From the NCBI GenBank assembly GCA_902780135.1, contig CACZEK010000010.1, forward strand, positions 1 to 64,000: 64,000 nt of DNA, written 5' to 3'. A program made the translations under genes and the position numbers. Below the pieces are notes generated by a model. That model saw nothing but the letters and a program-made list of their open reading frames with translations. It did no database searches and was not told the DNA's origin. Positions 60,403-64,000 of the stretch are shown here, piece by piece (position 1 is the first letter of the stretch; each line of letters opens with the position of its first letter). This DNA comes from an uncultured bacterium. Its GTDB lineage: Bacteria > Verrucomicrobiota > Lentisphaeria > Victivallales > UBA1829.

Positions 60403-60837
60403 TCAGACGGAGGTGCGGCGGCGTCCCGCCGGGGTGAAGGTCAGGGCCGTGCATTTGTCGGCGCCGATCAGCTCGGCGATGCGCGCGAGGATGGCGGCCT
60501 GCACGGCCTTCGTGCGGACGGACGCCAGATAGGCGGGATGCTCCACCTCGATGAAGAGGGTCTTGTCGGAGAAGGAAAGGGGCGTGGTGTGGCGTGCGGC
60601 GACCCCGCCCGCGATCTCCGTCCAGCGGTCGGAGATCGTGCGGAAATCGGCGATGCCGTGCGGCAGTTTCTTCCGCATGACGCGCCGGAGGATGTCCCCG
60701 ACGGGCTGCGAGGACGGCAGATACTTCATGAGTTCGCTGTCGCCGTTTTCTCCGTACCATTCGCGGAGGATGGGGTCCATCTTCTTGCGGGCGCGGCCTG
60801 TGGCGGTCCCTTCGGGCGGACGTTTTTCGGTCGGCAT
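60403..60837 (-). CDS. DciA-like (DUF721) replicative helicase loader candidate
   Basis: A 144-residue DUF721/DciA-family protein. The conserved alpha/beta domain spans about residues 48-130: LRRVMRKK, WTEIAGGVAARHTTPLSF, TLFIEVEHPAYLASVRTKA, ILARIAELIG. In studied bacteria DciA loads the replicative helicase DnaB where DnaC is absent. The N-terminal 40 residues are charged and variable. In an operon with cimA, a small membrane protein and birA. Confidence 0.85.
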   Translation of the reverse strand: MPTEKRPPEGTATGRARKKMDPILREWYGENGDSELMKYLPSSQPVGDILRRVMRKKLPHGIADFRTISDRWTEIAGGVAARHTTPLSFSDKTLFIEVEHPAYLASVRTKAVQAAILARIAELIGADKCTALTFTPAGRRRTSV

Positions 60838-60854
60838 TGTTCAGCGCGTCCCCG

Positions 60855-61223
60855 CTAAACGCCGATGCCAAAGATCGCGAATGGTATCAGACATAGGTTG
60901 CCTACAAAACAGAACAGTCCGAGGAATCCCTGGCCCATGTGGGCTATCCCCGAAGAAATGCGCCACGGCATGATGATGCACTCCACAAGGCCCACGGGAA
61001 ACAGGAAGAACCGGACGAAATATTTTGCGGAACGGACGCCGACGAGGGCGACGTTCTTGAGGCCGCGGATCACGTAGGGGGCGAGGATCTTCGCGCCCTG
61101 GATGGCAAGCGGGGTCAGGATGGCAAGCGTGACGGGGTCGAACGCCTCGGCCTTGGGCTGGGGCGTGAAATAGAACGCGCCGATGAGCACGATGGTAAGA
61201 ATCAAGATAAAACGCCGGGTCAT
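60855..61223 (-). CDS. small membrane/exported protein, unknown
   Basis: A 122-residue hydrophobic protein. The N-terminal segment MTRRFILILTIVLIGAFYFT resembles a signal anchor, ended by PQPKAEAFDP (possible cleavage after AEA). Two more hydrophobic stretches follow (FFLFPVGLVECIIMPWRIS and FLGLFCFVGNLCLIPFAIFG). Its ATG overlaps the cimA stop (ATGA) and its stop is 17 bases before dciA, so it is firmly within that operon. No family recognised. Confidence 0.75.
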   Translation of the reverse strand: MTRRFILILTIVLIGAFYFTPQPKAEAFDPVTLAILTPLAIQGAKILAPYVIRGLKNVALVGVRSAKYFVRFFLFPVGLVECIIMPWRISSGIAHMGQGFLGLFCFVGNLCLIPFAIFGIGV

Positions 61224-62830
61224 GGTTCGGGTCCTTCCTGGCTGTTTGAGGGTGCGATGTGTTTCTTGAAGAGAGCGTATTCCACGGAATCGGCAAGCGC
61301 GATCCAGGAGGCTTCGATGATGTTTTCGCTGACGCCGACGGTGTCCCAGACGCTGGTGGAGTCGTGGCTCTGGATGCGGACGCGCGTCTGCGCCGCGGTG
61401 CCGTTCAGGTTCTCCAGGATGCGGACCTTGAAGTCGATGAGGGAGACGTCGCGGAGGGCGGGGTAGAAACGCTCCAGCGCCTTGCGGAGCGCGAGGTCCA
61501 GCGCGTTGACCGGGCCGTCGCCTTCCGCGGCGGTGAGCTGGGATACGCCGCCGACGCTGAGCTTGACCGTGGCTTCGGAGACGACTTTGTCCCCGGCGCC
61601 GCGCTTTTCGATGATGACGCGGAATCCCTCCAGCGTGAAGTAGGAGGGCCACAGGTTCATGACCTTGTGCATCAGCACGACGAACGACGCTTCGGCGGTC
61701 TCGTATTCGTACCCGGCGCGTTCGCGTTTCTTGAGCTCCTGCAGCCCGGCGTTGCCGAGGCGGGAATCCCGCAGGTCGATGCCGAACTCGGCGGCCTTCA
61801 TGGTGAGCGAATGGCGTCCGGAGAGCTCGGAAATGAGGATGCGGCGGCGGTTGCCGACGGATTCCGGGCGGACGTGCTCGAACGTGACCGGGTTCTTCGC
61901 GACGGCGTCGACATGGAGCCCCGCCTTGTGCGCGAACGCGCTTTCGCCGACGTACGGGGCGTGCGCGTCGGGGCGCATGTTCGCCTTCTCGCAGACGAAA
62001 TCGCTGACGTCCTTCAGCATGGCGAGGTGGCCGGGCGGAAGGCAGCGGAAATCGGTCTTGAGCTCGAAATTCGGGATGATGGTGCAGAGGTTGGCGTTGC
62101 CGCAGCGTTCCCCGATGCCGTTGACCGTGCCCTGTACGAGGCGCGCGCCGCTCCGCACCGCCACGATGGAGTTCGCGACGGCGGTGCCGGAGTCGTTGTG
62201 GCAGTGGATGCCGAGGACGATGTTTTCGGGGAGAAACGCGCGCACCTGCTTCGTGATGTCGAGGATCTCGACGGGGAGCAGGCCGCCGTTGGTGTCGCAG
62301 ATGGTGATGACGGACGCGCCGCCTTCGCACGCGGCGGTCAGGACGCGTTCCGCGTAGGCGCGGTCCTCCTGCCAGGCGTCGAAGAAGTGTTCGGCGTCGA
62401 AGAGGACCTCGCGTCCGGCGTCGGCGAGGAACCGGCAGGATTCGCGGATCATGGCGAGGTTGTCGTCTTCGGAGACGTTCAGGATCTCGCGGACCTGCGA
62501 GGCGGGCGTCTTGCCGACGATGGTGCAGACGGGCGCGCCGGAATCGAGCAGGGCGCGCAGCTGGGGGTCGTTTTCGGCGGCGAGGTCTTTGCGGCGCGTG
62601 CAGCCGAAGGCGCAGAGCTTCGCGTATTTGAACGTGTGCGAAGTCGCCTCGCGGAAGAATTCGGCATCGCGCGGATTGGATGCCGGCCAGCCGCCTTCTA
62701 TGTATGCCACGCCGAGTTCGTCCAGTTTTTCGGCGATGCGGAGCTTGTCGTCCTTCGAGAACGAGACATGTTCTCCCTGGGCGCCGTCGCGAAGCGTGGA
62801 GTCGTAAATGAGGATGTTCTGGTCTGGCAT
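61220..62830 (-). CDS. cimA: citramalate synthase
   Basis: A 536-residue DRE-TIM family enzyme of the TIGR00977/CimA type. Catalytic-domain motifs: YDSTLRDGAQGEHVSFS, GGWPASNPRD, ICDTNGG, HCHNDSGTAVANS (metal-binding His pair), NGIGERCGNANL; then the C-terminal LeuA allosteric-type domain with SHDSTSVWDTVGVSENII. CimA condenses pyruvate and acetyl-CoA to citramalate, an isoleucine route that bypasses threonine. Start ATG 62830 fits the promoter (62856-62883) and has AAGGAA; an in-frame start at 62896 is upstream of it. Confidence 0.92.
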   Translation of the reverse strand: MPDQNILIYDSTLRDGAQGEHVSFSKDDKLRIAEKLDELGVAYIEGGWPASNPRDAEFFREATSHTFKYAKLCAFGCTRRKDLAAENDPQLRALLDSGAPVCTIVGKTPASQVREILNVSEDDNLAMIRESCRFLADAGREVLFDAEHFFDAWQEDRAYAERVLTAACEGGASVITICDTNGGLLPVEILDITKQVRAFLPENIVLGIHCHNDSGTAVANSIVAVRSGARLVQGTVNGIGERCGNANLCTIIPNFELKTDFRCLPPGHLAMLKDVSDFVCEKANMRPDAHAPYVGESAFAHKAGLHVDAVAKNPVTFEHVRPESVGNRRRILISELSGRHSLTMKAAEFGIDLRDSRLGNAGLQELKKRERAGYEYETAEASFVVLMHKVMNLWPSYFTLEGFRVIIEKRGAGDKVVSEATVKLSVGGVSQLTAAEGDGPVNALDLALRKALERFYPALRDVSLIDFKVRILENLNGTAAQTRVRIQSHDSTSVWDTVGVSENIIEASWIALADSVEYALFKKHIAPSNSQEGPEP

Positions 62831-62855
62831 GGCATGAGTTCCTTGTAAAGGAAAC

Positions 62856-62883
62856 AATATAACGCCGATTTGGAGGAAAACAA
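62856..62883 (-). promoter_or_regulatory. promoter of the cimA-dciA-birA operon
   Basis: Minus strand: -35 TTGTTT (62878-62883), 16-base spacer, -10 TATATT (62856-62861). Leader about 20 bases. Confidence 0.7.
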
Positions 62884-63033
62884 CCGGAAAACGCATTTTT
62901 TTTCGTGTTTTCCGCTGTTTTTATAGAAAAAAGGGGGAAATGCGGATGAAAATGCGTCGGAAATGCCGGAAAAGGCGGCAGAAAAAAAACGGAACGTCGG
63001 AGACGGGAGACGGAACGGGAGACGGCGGGAGGA

Positions 63034-64000
63034 TCAGGCTTCCGCCGTTTCTTCCGGCTTCTGTTCCGGCTTCTGTTCCGGCTTCTGTTCCGGCTCAGCC
63101 TGTTTTGCCTTGTGCGGGATGATGAATCCGCCGACGAACGCCGTGAACGGGGCGACGAGGACGAGCCCGAAACTTCCGACGAGCGTCTTGACCGCCTCGG
63201 ACGCGACGTAGGGGTTGTTGATGAAGTCGAGCGGGCCGATGCCCTGCGCGGCGAACGTCATCATAAGCGTGAGATAGCCGCCGGAATACGCCAGGAGCAG
63301 CGTCGTGGTCATGGTGCCGACCACGCTGCGGCCCATGTTCAGACCGGAGCCGATCAGCTCGCGGCGCGGGATGTCCGGGCGTTTGTGGAGGATTTCGACC
63401 ATCCCTGCGGAAACGTCCATGGCGAGGTCCATGACCGCGCCGGAACTGGAGAGGAAGATCGCGCCGATGTAGATGTCCGGGAGGCTGAGGAATTCGTAGC
63501 CGGAGTAGAGGAGCGTCTGGGAGTAGGGCATCATGCCGCCGCTGATCTTGAAGAGCTTCGTGAAGACGTACGCCATGCCGCAGCTGGCGAGCACGCCGAG
63601 GATCGCGCCGAAGAACGCCGTGACGCCTTTCCGGGTCATGCCGGCGACCAGGAAGATGATGACCGCGCTGAGCAGCGTGACCGCGGCGAACGTGATCAGC
63701 AGCACGTTTCCTCCTTTCAGGGAGAGCGGGATGACGAGCTTCCAGATGACGAGGCAGCTGAAGACGAAGGAGAGCAGGGCGTTGAACCCGGTGATGCCGC
63801 CGAAGACGAGCAGGAGCAGGGCGAAGAGCCCGAAGAGCAGGAGCGCGTACCCGATGCGGTAGTGGTCCTGCGCGATGACAGTGAAGCTTTCGTCGGCGTC
63901 GTACGGGATGGCGGCGAGCGCGATGTCGCCCGGCTCGAACACCTTGTCCAGCTCCATGTTGGCGCGGATGATGTTCGACCCGTCGAACTCGCGTCCCTTG
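63034..64000 (-). CDS. YibE/F-like membrane protein, 5' end beyond the window
   Basis: At least 321 codons; the frame stays open to the right edge (KGREFDGSNIIRAN precedes the first internal Met at 63957), so the true start lies outside. The N-terminal visible part has the DKVFEPGD motif of YibE/F proteins, then seven or so membrane helices with LSSSGAVMDLAMDVSAGMVE and GRSVVGTMTTTLLLAYSGGYL, all typical of the family. The C-terminus is a short EQKP repeat. The role of YibE/F is not known. Confidence 0.82.
   Translation of the reverse strand, partial: KGREFDGSNIIRANMELDKVFEPGDIALAAIPYDADESFTVIAQDHYRIGYALLLFGLFALLLLVFGGITGFNALLSFVFSCLVIWKLVIPLSLKGGNVLLITFAAVTLLSAVIIFLVAGMTRKGVTAFFGAILGVLASCGMAYVFTKLFKISGGMMPYSQTLLYSGYEFLSLPDIYIGAIFLSSSGAVMDLAMDVSAGMVEILHKRPDIPRRELIGSGLNMGRSVVGTMTTTLLLAYSGGYLTLMMTFAAQGIGPLDFINNPYVASEAVKTLVGSFGLVLVAPFTAFVGGFIIPHKAKQAEPEQKPEQKPEQKPEETAEA
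63052..63095. repeat. 12-bp tandem repeat encoding EQKP
   Basis: TTCCGGCTTCTG is repeated three times head to tail (63052-63087) with a partial fourth. On the minus strand it encodes the EQKP units at the end of the YibE/F-like protein. Confidence 0.88.

Overview
The window is GC-rich, densely coded DNA from a Gram-negative bacterium. It carries TolB, two secretin-like outer-membrane proteins, lipoproteins, ArnT-type lipid-linked sugar transferases and an AsmA-like tethered periplasmic protein. A ribose-5-phosphate isomerase B/serine hydroxymethyltransferase fusion, Sel1-repeat proteins and an autotransporter-heptosyltransferase-like enzyme make a PVC-group host (Lentisphaerota/Verrucomicrobiota) my best guess. 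That placement is inference; there is no rRNA here. Almost everything looks chromosomal and housekeeping. I see no insertion sequence, phage, CRISPR array or replication origin. Two genes are cut by the window ends: a Gly-rich exported protein on the left and a YibE/F-like membrane protein on the right.

Layout. 1-5.5 kb: Gly-rich exported protein, then (minus strand) a small lipoprotein, two paralogous secretin-like proteins and a coupled MarR regulator. 5.7-8.2 kb: rsmI behind a small DNA-binding-like protein, and folC. 8.2-12.8 kb: one operon hisF - Sel1 repeat protein - tolB - folC. 13-17 kb: a short dcw cluster mraZ-rsmH-ftsL-ftsI with MraZ boxes over its promoter. 17-18 kb: a repeat-rich spacer. 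18-21 kb: rpiB-glyA fusion and serS. 21-23 kb: two related membrane proteins, one with Sel1 repeats. 23-26 kb: GT-C glycosyltransferase and flippase-like membrane protein. 26-28 kb: ymdB and nadC. 28-31 kb: O-heptosyltransferase-like gene joined to a GT2 gene across a slippery A10 run. 31-33 kb: lysine 2,3-aminomutase-like enzyme and a Cys-rich exported protein. 33-35 kb: queD, pdxA and a histone-H1-tailed small protein. 35-39 kb: AsmA-like giant. 39-42.6 kb: adk-map-infA and HU-hisS. 42.8-45.6 kb: EIIA-CBS regulator and NhaD-like antiporter. 45.8-48.4 kb: exported acidic protein, tRNA-Leu(CAA), duplicated membrane protein. 48.5-52 kb: der, then a GGGtGRT/NifU-like pair. 52-54 kb: arnT. 54-59 kb: etfB-etfA-acyl-CoA dehydrogenase, rpoZ, purE. 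59-63 kb: ruvA and the operon cimA - small membrane protein - dciA - birA. 63-64 kb: YibE/F.

A single promoter type recurs throughout: TTGNNN, 16 or 17 bases, then TATATT or a close variant, often preceded by TGC. I located 20 examples by eye in front of real starts, and they decide several start codons. Intrinsic terminators (GC stem plus T run) close many units.

The most interesting items for follow-up are: the probable -1 frameshift fusing two glycosyltransferases at 29.32 kb; a two-member family of small proteins with an HNGxWNHxDWL core, one with a histone-H1-like tail; the tandem secretin-like pair with its lipoprotein and MarR partner but no visible secretion ATPase; the GGGtGRT/NifU-like pair; and face-to-face overlapping promoters at 26.2 kb.
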